Positions 13,127 to 20,757 of a DNA stretch of 25,498 nucleotides are shown piece by piece. The stretch covers positions 1 to 25,498 of IMG/VR virus record IMGVR_UViG_3300025128_000297, one strand, 5' to 3'. Under the pieces are notes generated by a model that worked only from the letters and a program-made list of their open reading frames with translations, ran no database searches and had not been told where the DNA came from. The translations under genes were made by a program, and so were the position numbers. Positions within the stretch are counted from its first letter, which is position 1. Each line of letters begins with the position of its first letter. The stretch is from a virus.

Positions 13127-14188
13127 ATGGCTGTCCCTAGTAACCCTAAATTATCAGACATTCAAACAGAATTTGGTGGGTCTAATCCAATAGAACTTAC
13201 AGAATATTATTCTGGAGGACCTTTAGTTCCTGCAACTACACCTGCTCCTAATGGACCAATTGCAAGTTCAGGTGCAATCACTATGGGATCTTTTAGAGGA
13301 GCTGAATTAGTAACTTTTTTAAGTGCTTCTGGTGGAACAGTAACAACATCAGGAGATTTTAAAATTCATACGTTTACAGGACCAGGTACTTTTTCAGTTT
13401 CATCCACATCGAATTCAGCACCATTAAATGAAGTTTCTTATATGATCGTTGCCGGAGGCGGCGGAGGAGGAACTTCAGAAAACCCGGGTAACTGGGAAAA
13501 CGGTGGCGGCGGTGGCGCAGGTGGTTACAGAGAACGTAGAGCAGGTAATGATAGTTTTTCAACCTCTCCAAAAAATGGAGCAACACCAATTACAGTTTCA
13601 GCAACAAGTTATCCAATAAGCATCGGCGGTGGCGGTGGCGGCGGTAATCCTGGTAATGGTACTACTAGAGGAAGTAGCGGCGGAACTAGTTCTGCATTAG
13701 GACAGTCAGGCACTGGCGGTGGCGGTGGTGGGGGTAACCACGCTCCACAAGAAAATGGTAGTTCTGGTGGATCTGGCGGCGGCGGTGCTGGTGCTGGTGG
13801 TTCAGGAGGCGGTGGTAATTCACCTCCAAGAAACCCACCTCAAGGAAATAGTGGTGGTACCGGTAACACAGGAAACCCAAGACCCGGCTCTGGAGCTGGC
13901 GCGGGAGGCGGTGCAAATGGTGGTGGTGGTAGCGGATCTAATCAACAAGGTGGCTCCGGTGGTAGTGGCGCAACATGTTCAATAACCGGTAGCGGTGTAT
14001 CACGATCAGGTGGTGGCGGCGGATCTGGAGGTAATCCAGGAGGAGGATCTTCTGGAGGAGGAAATGGAGCAAATAGTAACGGAGGAAATGGAAGTTCAAA
14101 CAGAGGTGGCGGCGGTGGTGGCGCTGAACTTAGCGGCGGTGGAAACGGCGGTTCTGGTATAGTAGTAATAAGGTATAAGTATCAATAA
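13127..14188 (+). CDS. Polyglycine-rich tail adhesin, 353 aa
   Basis: The first ~65 residues (PKLSDIQTEFGGSNPIELTE ... AITMGSFRGAE) are an attachment module I recall from many marine phage fibres. A second domain follows (TVTTSGDFKIHTFTGPGTFS, then VSYMIVAGGGGGG). From about residue 110 to 335 the sequence is dominated by Gly runs with Ser, Asn and Ala. It ends in GGNGGSGIVVIRYKYQ, the usual closing strand of Gly-rich domains. In S16/T-even gp38 adhesins such runs pack as polyglycine-II helices with variable receptor-binding loops at the tip. This protein likely has a similar fold and role. Its Gly-coding DNA makes this a local GC-rich patch. It starts 1 base after the S74 fibre stop. Confidence 0.85.
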   Translation: MAVPSNPKLSDIQTEFGGSNPIELTEYYSGGPLVPATTPAPNGPIASSGAITMGSFRGAELVTFLSASGGTVTTSGDFKIHTFTGPGTFSVSSTSNSAPLNEVSYMIVAGGGGGGTSENPGNWENGGGGGAGGYRERRAGNDSFSTSPKNGATPITVSATSYPISIGGGGGGGNPGNGTTRGSSGGTSSALGQSGTGGGGGGGNHAPQENGSSGGSGGGGAGAGGSGGGGNSPPRNPPQGNSGGTGNTGNPRPGSGAGAGGGANGGGGSGSNQQGGSGGSGATCSITGSGVSRSGGGGGSGGNPGGGSSGGGNGANSNGGNGSSNRGGGGGGAELSGGGNGGSGIVVIRYKYQ

Positions 14189-14189
14189 T

Positions 14190-14618
14190 ATGGCACACTT
14201 TGCAAAAATAAATGATGAAAACGAAGTTATTAATGTTTTACATGTTGATAATGACAATATTCAAAATGATCAAAATATAGAAACTGAATCAGTAGGACAA
14301 ACTTATTTAGAAACACATAATAATTGGCCTGCAGATAAATGGATTCAATGTTCTTATAACACAGTAGCTAACACACATAAATCTGGCGGAAGTCCTTTTA
14401 GAGGTAATTACCCATCTATTGGATTTACTTGGGACTCAACAAATAATATATTTTGGCCACCAAAACCTTTTGCTTCTTGGGTAAAGCATATTGAATCAGC
14501 AAAATGGAAATCTCCTATAGGAGATCCTCCTGCATTAACAAATGAAGAAGAATCATCTGGTAAATACTACGATTGGAATGAAACTGATCAAACTTGGAAT
14601 TTAATAAACCCCACGTAA
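14190..14618 (+). CDS. Conserved fibre-region protein, 142 aa
   Basis: It begins MAHFAKINDENEVINVLHVD and contains NPFR-like, YPSIGFTWDSTNNIFWPPKP and FASWVKHIESAKWKSPIGDP segments. I recall this pattern ('MAHFAKL..NNxV..V..V' ... 'G.TYD...D.F.PPKP..SW.L') from a very common small protein in cyanophages and other marine phages, encoded near fibre genes. It may be a fibre-associated or tail-tip subunit. It follows the adhesin stop by 1 base, apparently by translational coupling, because no good ribosome site is seen. It is the last gene before the oxygenase cassette. Confidence 0.8.
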   Translation: MAHFAKINDENEVINVLHVDNDNIQNDQNIETESVGQTYLETHNNWPADKWIQCSYNTVANTHKSGGSPFRGNYPSIGFTWDSTNNIFWPPKPFASWVKHIESAKWKSPIGDPPALTNEEESSGKYYDWNETDQTWNLINPT

Positions 14619-14646
14619 TTGACATTTTATAACATCTGTGTATATT
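14619..14646 (+). promoter_or_regulatory. Predicted promoter of the oxygenase cassette
   Basis: A perfect -35 box, TTGACA (14619-14624), overlaps the end of the preceding gene's stop region. TATATT (14641-14646) follows after 16 bases and differs from the -10 consensus at one base. Transcription would start about 6-8 bases later, at or next to the ATG at 14653, so the first message may be leaderless. No Shine-Dalgarno site lies before that ATG. The match is direct; function is inferred. Confidence 0.62.
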
Positions 14647-14652
14647 GTTTAT

Positions 14653-15156
14653 ATGCAGAAGAAAGTACTAACAGAACAAGCAATATATTACGGTGATGTT
14701 AAAATGCCTGATGGCTGGGAATTAAGTCAAGAACAGTTTACAAGTGACATATTAGAATCAAAATATACTAGAAATCAATTTAAATTTTCTAAAAACCATG
14801 ATCGATTAAATTCATATATAATTGAACATATAAATTTAAAATATAAAATCCCTCTTTGTCAAATAGAAACTTGGGGAAATATATATAAACCTAAAGAAGT
14901 GACTAAATTAATGTTAGAAGCAGATTTAATGAATCTAAAATCATCTCCTGATTTTGTTGTTTTATATGGTGTTAAAGTAAAAGATTGTATTGTTCACATT
15001 AATTATGATGACAATAGGAAGAAAGACAACATTTGGTCTATACCATTAACTGATAATCAATTTATAATGTTTCCTTCTACAAATACTTACCATATCGAAA
15101 ACAATCAAAACGATTCGTTAAATTTTATACAAGTAATTACATATACTTTAGATTAA
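14653..15156 (+). CDS. Degenerate 2OG-Fe(II)-oxygenase-like protein, 167 aa
   Basis: I take ATG 14653 rather than an in-frame GTG at 14638 that lies in the promoter. The C-terminal half has the order of a phage 2OG-Fe(II) oxygenase double-stranded beta-helix: CQIETWGNIYKPKEV, LEADLMNLKSSPDFVVLYGV, DDNRKKDNIWSIPL, FIMFPSTNTYHIENN, then a FIQVITYTL strand. The proximal HxD motif is replaced by Glu89-Ala-Asp91, and no Arg is seen at the usual 2-oxoglutarate site. His147 matches the distal His. It may be an inactive scaffold, may use a different ligand set, or may be cupin-like. It heads the cassette and ends 3 bases before the carbamoyltransferase ATG. Confidence 0.6.
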   Translation: MQKKVLTEQAIYYGDVKMPDGWELSQEQFTSDILESKYTRNQFKFSKNHDRLNSYIIEHINLKYKIPLCQIETWGNIYKPKEVTKLMLEADLMNLKSSPDFVVLYGVKVKDCIVHINYDDNRKKDNIWSIPLTDNQFIMFPSTNTYHIENNQNDSLNFIQVITYTLD

Positions 15157-15159
15157 TAC

Positions 15160-16809
15160 ATGCGAATTTTAGCATTTAATACTACGCACGACAGTTCTGT
15201 ATGCTGTGTAAATAACGGTGACATAGAGTTTTTCTGTAAAGAAGAAAGATTAACTAGAATTAAAAGAGACAATAATCCTTTCAAATCATTAGATTTATTT
15301 AAATCTCAAAATACAAAACCTATTGATCATATACTTTTTTGTACTCCATCTAATAGAGAAGGTGACGTTCAATATATCTACGATCAATATATTAGAAAAC
15401 TATTTAATGTAGAGATGGAAAACTTTTCTTTCTTAACACATCATCTGTGTCATGCTTCTTCTGCATTTTACAATAGTGGATTTAAACAAGCTTTATCATT
15501 TGTAATAGATAGAAATGGTTCTATTGTTTTTAACAATAACACTGACTCATGTAGAGAGGCAGAAAGTGTTTTTATTTGTAGCTATCCAGATGATATAAAA
15601 CCAATATATAAATCTTTTTGGACAAATAATTTAATTGCTATTGATAAGGATAATTTAAAAATACATTTGAAAAACATATATCCAAGTATAGATATAAATA
15701 TTGACAATGAGTATTCTATAACAAAAGTCTACGAAGCAGCAACTACTTTAATAGGACAAAACATTTTAGAAAATGGAAAAACAATGGGTCTGTCATCATA
15801 TGGTTTAAATAAAAAGTATGAGTCTTTATTTTTAAATGGAAACCCTATTACTAATTATTTTAATCATTCATATAAAGATAACGACAATGTTGTAACTTTT
15901 AATGGATTAGAAGATAAAATTACAAACTACATAACACAAGAAAATTATCAATTCTATGCAGACAAAGCAAAACATGTTCAACTAGAAACTCAAAGAGAAA
16001 CACTTACATTAATAAAAAAATATGTAGAAAAAACAAAAATAACAAACGTATGTATATCGGGTGGCTATGGTTTAAATGTGGTTGCAAATAATTTTTACAT
16101 AAAAAATCTACCTAATGTTAATTTTTATTTTGAACCATTATCTGATGACACAGGTATTTCTATTGGGGCGGCATATCTAAAATATAGAAACGTAACTAAA
16201 GATAATAAAATTAAAACACCTAAAAATAATTTTTATCATTACTATAAAGACACTAAAATAAATAAAGGAACAAAAGCATCAATAAAAGATATTTGTAAAT
16301 TATTAAATAATCAAAAGAGCGTAGCTATTTTTGAAGGTTGTGCTGAAGCAGGACCCAGAGCATTAGGACACCGATCAATATTATTTGATGCAAGAAATAA
16401 AGACTGTAAGAATTTAGTTAATAAAATTAAAAATAGAGAGTGGTATAGACCGTTTGCAGGAGTAATACTTAAAGAACATTTTAAAAAATATTTTAATACT
16501 TTAGGTTTAAATGAATCTAAAGACATGACTATTAATTTTGAATGCCATAAAGACACTTTAAAATTAGTTCCTGGTATAGTTCACGTAGATAAAACATGTA
16601 GAGTTCAAACAGTTGAATCTGGTTTTATGTATCAGTTACTTACAGAATTTAATAAATTAACAAAATGTCCTATGTTATTAAATACAAGTCTTAATCTAGC
16701 AGGACAACCATTAGTAAATACAAAAGAAGAAGCATGTGAATTATTGAATAATAGTAAATTAGATGCTATATATTTTGTAGACGACAAAAAAATTTTATAC
16801 AGAAAATGA
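15160..16809 (+). CDS. NodU/TobZ-family carbamoyltransferase, 549 aa
   Basis: These enzymes move a carbamoyl group from carbamoyl phosphate, through carbamoyl-adenylate, to a hydroxyl of a sugar or other acceptor (NodU, TobZ, CmcH families). The N-terminal Kae1-like domain has MRILAFNTTHDSS, the metal motif HHLCHA (His94 and His98), KTMGLSSYG, CISGGYGLNV (from 298) and EPLSDDTGISIGAA (from 325). The C-terminal YrdC-like domain has GCAEAGPRALGHRSIL (GPRALG at 398), YRPFAGVIL and LLNTSLNLAGQPLVNT. Length is near the family norm, and all key motifs are present, so it should be active. The stop overlaps the next gene start (ATGA). No ribosome site is visible. The acceptor is unknown. Confidence 0.93.
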   Translation: MRILAFNTTHDSSVCCVNNGDIEFFCKEERLTRIKRDNNPFKSLDLFKSQNTKPIDHILFCTPSNREGDVQYIYDQYIRKLFNVEMENFSFLTHHLCHASSAFYNSGFKQALSFVIDRNGSIVFNNNTDSCREAESVFICSYPDDIKPIYKSFWTNNLIAIDKDNLKIHLKNIYPSIDINIDNEYSITKVYEAATTLIGQNILENGKTMGLSSYGLNKKYESLFLNGNPITNYFNHSYKDNDNVVTFNGLEDKITNYITQENYQFYADKAKHVQLETQRETLTLIKKYVEKTKITNVCISGGYGLNVVANNFYIKNLPNVNFYFEPLSDDTGISIGAAYLKYRNVTKDNKIKTPKNNFYHYYKDTKINKGTKASIKDICKLLNNQKSVAIFEGCAEAGPRALGHRSILFDARNKDCKNLVNKIKNREWYRPFAGVILKEHFKKYFNTLGLNESKDMTINFECHKDTLKLVPGIVHVDKTCRVQTVESGFMYQLLTEFNKLTKCPMLLNTSLNLAGQPLVNTKEEACELLNNSKLDAIYFVDDKKILYRK

Positions 16810-17429
16810 ATTTATATAACTCATATTATTATTTTAAAAGCGCCTTATCACATAGATTTTGTGACGAAGTAATAAAACATGCTTTGCAAAAGAAAGAAAC
16901 TTTAGGTTTGACAGGTGAATATCAAGACGACGAATTAAATAAAAAAAATTTAAAGAAACTTAGAAAAATAAGAAATTCTGATTTAGTTTGGTTAAATGAC
17001 AATTGGATTTACAAAGAAATTAAACCATATGTTAATATAGCTAACAACATGGCTGGTTGGAATTTTCAATGGGATTTTTCTGAAGAAATACAATTTACAA
17101 AATATAAACATAATCAATTTTACGATTGGCATTGTGATAGTTGGATCAGACCTTATCATAAACCAGATAGTCCACAACAACATGGTAAGATTAGAAAACT
17201 ATCTATGACATGCCAATTAACAGATAGTTCAGAATACAAAGGAGGCGAATTAGAATTTGATTTTAGAAATAGACACCCTAAAGAAAACACCGTACATCAA
17301 TGCAATGAAATATTACCGAAAGGATCTATTATTGTTTTTCCTTCTTTTGTTTGGCATAGGGTAAGACCAGTCACAGCCGGCACTAGATATTCTCTTGTGC
17401 TTTGGAATTTAGGAAATTCTTTTATATAA
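16806..17429 (+). CDS. 2OG-Fe(II) oxygenase, prolyl-hydroxylase-like, 207 aa
   Basis: These enzymes use Fe(II), O2 and 2-oxoglutarate to hydroxylate substrates. The iron triad is visible: His109-Cys-Asp111 (YDWHCDSW) and distal His184 (FVWHRVRP). Arg194 (TAGTRYSLVLW) is at the expected place to bind 2-oxoglutarate. The KLSMTCQLTDSSEYKGGELE strand is typical of PKHD/prolyl-4-hydroxylase-type members. The first 100 residues form the usual N-terminal helices (FCDEVIKHALQKKE). It overlaps the carbamoyltransferase by 4 bases, so the two are probably translationally coupled. The substrate is unknown. Of the cassette's oxygenases it most resembles the PKHD-type enzymes. Confidence 0.9.
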   Translation: MNLYNSYYYFKSALSHRFCDEVIKHALQKKETLGLTGEYQDDELNKKNLKKLRKIRNSDLVWLNDNWIYKEIKPYVNIANNMAGWNFQWDFSEEIQFTKYKHNQFYDWHCDSWIRPYHKPDSPQQHGKIRKLSMTCQLTDSSEYKGGELEFDFRNRHPKENTVHQCNEILPKGSIIVFPSFVWHRVRPVTAGTRYSLVLWNLGNSFI

Positions 17430-17433
17430 AAAT

Positions 17434-17898
17434 ATGCAAAAAATAACTATACTAGATAATTTTTTAACAGATAAACAATGTGATAGTTTAATTAACTTTT
17501 ACAATTCTAAACCTCAGCCATCAAAATATCTTACAACACATCCTCTAAATCTATCTATTAATGATCATAAAACATTAACTAAAAAAATAAATAAAATAGG
17601 TATTGATATAAATAAGTCTATCATTGATTGGTTTCAAATAGTTAAGTGGCCTTTTCCAAACGTGGGTATGGATATGCATATAGATGATGCTTCTATTAAA
17701 ACTACTTTAAGCGCTGTAATATATTTAAATGATAATTATCTAGGTGGTTATACTCATTTTAATTGCAGGACTCATATAGCTCCAGTTAAAGGTAGAGCAA
17801 TTTTTTTTGATGGAAAAAAATATAAACATGGGGTTTCTATTATTGATAAAGGAGAAAGATACACAGTAGCAGCATGGTTAAAAAATGAAAAAAAATAA
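17434..17898 (+). CDS. 2OG-Fe(II) oxygenase, 154 aa
   Basis: This is a compact oxygenase with an intact triad: His82-Ile-Asp84 (MDMHIDD), distal His132 (KKYKHGVS) and Arg142 (DKGERYTVAAWL). The core strands TTLSAVIYLNDNYLGGYTHF and THIAPVKGRAIFFDGKKYKH match the double-stranded beta-helix, with the 'G(G)...G.a..F' pattern before the distal His. It begins QKITILDNFLTDKQCDSLIN, the usual start of P4H-like proteins ('i.dnfLt...Cd.li'). Only 154 residues long, it lacks lid insertions, so it may accept large or exposed substrates. It is 4 bases after the previous stop and has no ribosome site. Confidence 0.88.
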   Translation: MQKITILDNFLTDKQCDSLINFYNSKPQPSKYLTTHPLNLSINDHKTLTKKINKIGIDINKSIIDWFQIVKWPFPNVGMDMHIDDASIKTTLSAVIYLNDNYLGGYTHFNCRTHIAPVKGRAIFFDGKKYKHGVSIIDKGERYTVAAWLKNEKK

Positions 17899-18373
17899 AT
17901 TAAAAATAAAAAAGAATTTTTTAAGAAAAGATTTATATCTTGCTATGAAAAGTATGATTACTGATAGTAATTTTAGTTGGTATCTACAACATGGTATTAC
18001 TTATAAATATAATAAAGATATTTTTTTTACTCATAATTTTTTTACTGAATATGGTATTAATAGCTCTTACTATGAAGATATAGTAATTCCTTTTGTTGAA
18101 AAATTAAAAATAAAAAAATTATTAAGAGCAAAATTAAATCTTTATACAAAAACAAATAAAGAAATTATACATGGTTTTCATACAGATAGAGAAGATGATC
18201 ACATGGTTGCTTTGTTTTATTTTAACAAAAACAATGGACATACTTTATTTAGAAAAGATAAAGTAAAACCAGAAGATAACAAAATTGTAATGTTTGATGG
18301 TTCGTTAGAACACACTAGTACGAGTTGTACAGATGAAGATTATAGAATAACTTTAAATATAAATTATGTCTAA
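17885..18373 (+). CDS. 2OG-Fe(II) oxygenase, 162 aa
   Basis: The protein carries His99-Thr-Asp101 (HGFHTDRED), His143 (GSLEHTSTS) and Arg154 (DEDYRITLNINY), so the metal and 2-oxoglutarate sites are complete. The strand before the distal site reads NKIVMFDGSLEHT, as in phage oxygenases from cyanophages. The start overlaps the previous gene by 14 bases. The N-terminus is Lys-rich and poorly conserved. AT content is extreme, with many A runs. I recall similar 'fHtDreD....vlYlN..nG.T.f' proteins in marine phages with unknown substrates. Confidence 0.87.
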   Translation: MKKNKLKIKKNFLRKDLYLAMKSMITDSNFSWYLQHGITYKYNKDIFFTHNFFTEYGINSSYYEDIVIPFVEKLKIKKLLRAKLNLYTKTNKEIIHGFHTDREDDHMVALFYFNKNNGHTLFRKDKVKPEDNKIVMFDGSLEHTSTSCTDEDYRITLNINYV

Positions 18374-18989
18374 AAATATATTACCTAACGAAACAGCATA
18401 TATAAAAAGTAAATTAAATAAAGAAGCTATGGATAAATTAAAATCTTATATAAAAAATAAAAAAAGCACCTATAACTATAGATTAGCTGGAAATATATCC
18501 AATTCTTTTTTATTAGAAGATAAAGATAATTGGTTTTTTAATAATGTTTTATTAAAATTAATGAGTGAATATGACGGAAAAGATATATCAGCAATTGTAC
18601 CCTCTGTTTTAACAAAAAATTGTGCGTTTGTTTTAGATAATTTTTGGGTTAATTTTCAAAATAAATATGAATTTAATCCACTTCATCATCATGATGGTGT
18701 TTTTTCTTTTGTAGTATGGATGGAAATTCCATCTAGTTATAAAAAAGAAAAAGAATTAAAATTTGCAAAAGACTCTAATTCACCAAACCCAAATACTTTT
18801 GAATTTGTTTATACAAATATATTTGGTAGAATACGTGTAGAAAAATTTAATTTAGAACCAAAAGATAAAGGAACCATTTTATTGTTTCCTTCATATTTAT
18901 CACATCAAGTCTATCCTTTTTATTTATCAAATAAAAAACGAATAAGTATTTCTGGAAACATAAAATTAGACCCAACAAAACATGTATAA
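18366..18989 (+). CDS. 2OG-Fe(II) oxygenase, 207 aa
   Basis: The core has LHHHDGVFSFVVWMEIPS with His108-His-Asp110 as the probable metal pair (His107 and His109 are adjacent). LLFPSYLSHQVYPF supplies the distal His180, and NKKRISISGNI supplies Arg192. The 'FPSyL.H.V.P.....R.SIS.N' ending is typical of the 2OG-FeII_Oxy_5 type. Between strands there is a long insertion (KKEKELKFAKDSNSPNPNTF and on, ~40 residues) that may form a substrate lid. It overlaps the preceding gene by 8 bases (ATGTCTAA) and is followed by another 8-base overlap. The substrate is unknown. Confidence 0.86.
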   Translation: MSKNILPNETAYIKSKLNKEAMDKLKSYIKNKKSTYNYRLAGNISNSFLLEDKDNWFFNNVLLKLMSEYDGKDISAIVPSVLTKNCAFVLDNFWVNFQNKYEFNPLHHHDGVFSFVVWMEIPSSYKKEKELKFAKDSNSPNPNTFEFVYTNIFGRIRVEKFNLEPKDKGTILLFPSYLSHQVYPFYLSNKKRISISGNIKLDPTKHV

Positions 18990-19584
18990 AGATTTTTTAA
19001 TTGTAGACAATTGGTATAATCAAAAAGAACTAGATTCTATTTATAAAGAACTAGATTTTTTATCTTTAGAAATGTCTAGTTCTGAACAAGTCAAAGGACC
19101 TGCCTTAGATGAAAATAATAAACCTAAATTAAAAGGTTTTAGAATATATCCTTACGATATCTATTCAGAAAAAGGTATTGAATATTCACCTATTTTAAAA
19201 TCAGTTAATAAATTTAAAGACAAAGACTTTCACAAAAAAGTAGAAAAAACATTTAAAGATACAGGCACAGCTTTGTTTGAACAATTTACGGGAACAAATT
19301 ATTCTCAGACATTAATTAATTATTTTGAAAATGATAATTATTATAAAGAACATTATGATGGTTTTCAATTTACAGCATTAATTTTTATTTTTAAAGAACC
19401 TAAATCTTTTACAGGAGGTGATTTTTATTTTACAAGAATAAATAAAAAAATAGAATGTAAAAATAATAGATTGGTTTTATTTCCATCTTTTTATTATCAT
19501 GGAACAAATGAAATTAAATCTAAATTAAATAAAAAAAATCACGGTAGGTATTCAATAGCTACTTTTTTTTCAACGAGGACGTAA
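18982..19584 (+). CDS. 2OG-Fe(II) oxygenase, 200 aa
   Basis: The motif set is His124-Tyr-Asp126 (YYKEHYDGF), a FTGGDFYFTRINKKIECKNN core, distal His173 (FPSFYYHGTNEI) and Arg189 (HGRYSIATFF). The N-terminal half begins YKDFLIVDNWYNQKELDSIY, a P4H-like opening. The 'GGDFYF..INK' hairpin is what I expect of prolyl-hydroxylase-like members. It overlaps the previous gene by 8 bases (ATGTATAA). Its 3' end contains GAGGA (19574-19578), which serves as the Shine-Dalgarno site for the next gene, the only convincing one inside the cassette. Confidence 0.86.
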   Translation: MYKDFLIVDNWYNQKELDSIYKELDFLSLEMSSSEQVKGPALDENNKPKLKGFRIYPYDIYSEKGIEYSPILKSVNKFKDKDFHKKVEKTFKDTGTALFEQFTGTNYSQTLINYFENDNYYKEHYDGFQFTALIFIFKEPKSFTGGDFYFTRINKKIECKNNRLVLFPSFYYHGTNEIKSKLNKKNHGRYSIATFFSTRT

Positions 19585-19586
19585 GC

Positions 19587-20138
19587 ATGTTTAATATTTT
19601 TAGTTCTTATTTATCAGTAGATACTTTTAAATTTGATGTAAAAAAATATAAAAAAGAAATCCTAGACTTTAAATCTATAAATAATACTGTTATTAAAAGT
19701 AATTATGGAGGATGGCAAAGCGATAGTTTTAAAACAGTGCCTAAAAATTTTTTAGGTCTATTTAAAAAAATTAATTCTAATGTTAAAAAAATAGAAAAAA
19801 AGTTATCTCTTTCAAAAAAATTAAAATTAAGTAATTTATGGTATAATGTTAATGGTTTAAGTTCATTTAATAGACCACATGACCACAAAGGATCTGTTAT
19901 ATCGGGAGTATATTATATTTCAATTCCTAAAAATTCAGGATCTATAGTTTTTTTAGGTAGAGATATTGATACATTTTACACTTCAGTGGATTCATATAAT
20001 CATTATAATTCATCAATTTGGAAAATAGAACCAGAGGAAAATATATGTATTTTATTTCCCTCTTATTTAAAACATTATGTTGAACCTAATTTAAATAAAA
20101 AAGAAAGAGTAAGTATAAGTTTTAATTATGTCTTTTAA
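19587..20138 (+). CDS. 2OG-Fe(II) oxygenase with HxH motif, 183 aa
   Basis: The core matches a TIGR02466-like family (2OG-FeII_Oxy_5): LWYNVNGLSSFNRPHDHKGS, VISGVYYISIPKNSGSIVFL, ILFPSYLKHYVEPNL and ERVSISFNYVF. The metal motif is His98-Asp-His100 rather than HxD, a variation I recall as normal in this family. Distal His163 and Arg174 are present. It starts 2 bases after the previous stop with a GAGGA ribosome site. AT content is extreme, with about 7 G/C in the 60 bases from 19741. The enzyme is predicted active, and the substrate is unknown. Confidence 0.87.
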   Translation: MFNIFSSYLSVDTFKFDVKKYKKEILDFKSINNTVIKSNYGGWQSDSFKTVPKNFLGLFKKINSNVKKIEKKLSLSKKLKLSNLWYNVNGLSSFNRPHDHKGSVISGVYYISIPKNSGSIVFLGRDIDTFYTSVDSYNHYNSSIWKIEPEENICILFPSYLKHYVEPNLNKKERVSISFNYVF

Positions 20139-20757
20139 AAAAAATAAATACATAGTAATTAGAAAAGCAATATCAAAAGATTTAGCAATTTTTGTCGCTA
20201 ATTATTTTAATATGAAAAAACAAGTCTTTGATACTTTTAAAAAGTATAGATATATTTCTCCTTTTGAAAATTCTTTTGGATACTATGAAAATGAAAATGA
20301 ACAAATACCAAATACATATTCACATTACTCTGACATAGCTATGGAAACTCTTATGTTAAAATGTCAACCAAAAATGGAAGAAGTCACTGGATTAAAATTA
20401 TATCCAGCTTACACTTATGCTAGAATTTATAAAAAAGGTGATCAACTCACAAGACACAAAGATAGATTTAGTTGTGAGATATCTACTACTATGAATCTTG
20501 GTGGCGACCCTTGGTCTATCTATTTAGAGCCATCTGGTAAAGAAGGTAAGAAAGGTATTAAAGTAGATTTAAAACCAGGAGATATGTTAGTTTATTCTGG
20601 TTGTGATCTAGAACATTGGAGAGAAAAATTTAAAGGTGAAGAATGTGTACAAGTATTCTTACACTATAATAATATTAAAACACCGGGAGCTAAAAAAAAT
20701 ATGTTTGATAAACGCTTACATTTAGGTTTACCCAGTTGGTTTAAAATAAATGAATGA
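20128..20757 (+). CDS. 2OG-Fe(II) oxygenase, 209 aa
   Basis: The segment LYPAYTYARIYKKGDQLTRH ends in the proximal His110-Lys-Asp112, followed by EISTTMNLGGDPWSIYLEPS. LKPGDMLVYSGCDLEHWREK provides distal His163. The usual Arg ten residues after that His is not evident: the strand reads CVQVFLHYNN. Arg165 or another residue might bind 2-oxoglutarate, or the cosubstrate site differs. I recall this subfamily ('R.Y.kGd.l.rH.DR..cE.S.T..L') from cyanophages and eukaryotic algae. It overlaps the upstream gene by 11 bases and the downstream gene by 8. The substrate is unknown. Confidence 0.86.
   Translation: MSFKKNKYIVIRKAISKDLAIFVANYFNMKKQVFDTFKKYRYISPFENSFGYYENENEQIPNTYSHYSDIAMETLMLKCQPKMEEVTGLKLYPAYTYARIYKKGDQLTRHKDRFSCEISTTMNLGGDPWSIYLEPSGKEGKKGIKVDLKPGDMLVYSGCDLEHWREKFKGEECVQVFLHYNNIKTPGAKKNMFDKRLHLGLPSWFKINE

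Noticed and set aside
13374-13985. Long reading frames in other frames across the Gly-rich adhesin (both strands)
   Set aside because: They are by-products of the repetitive GGN codons. Their translations are low-complexity and no start signals are present.
14638-14652. GTG start upstream of the first cassette gene
   Set aside because: It falls inside the predicted promoter just before the -10 box and has no ribosome site. ATG 14653 is preferred.
15160-16809. Carbamoyltransferase gene as a tRNA t6A-synthesis (Kae1/TsaD) gene
   Set aside because: The Kae1-like domain is fused to a C-terminal domain with GPRALGHRSIL and LLNTSLNLAGQPLVNT, the hallmark of NodU/TobZ carbamoyltransferases rather than TsaD.
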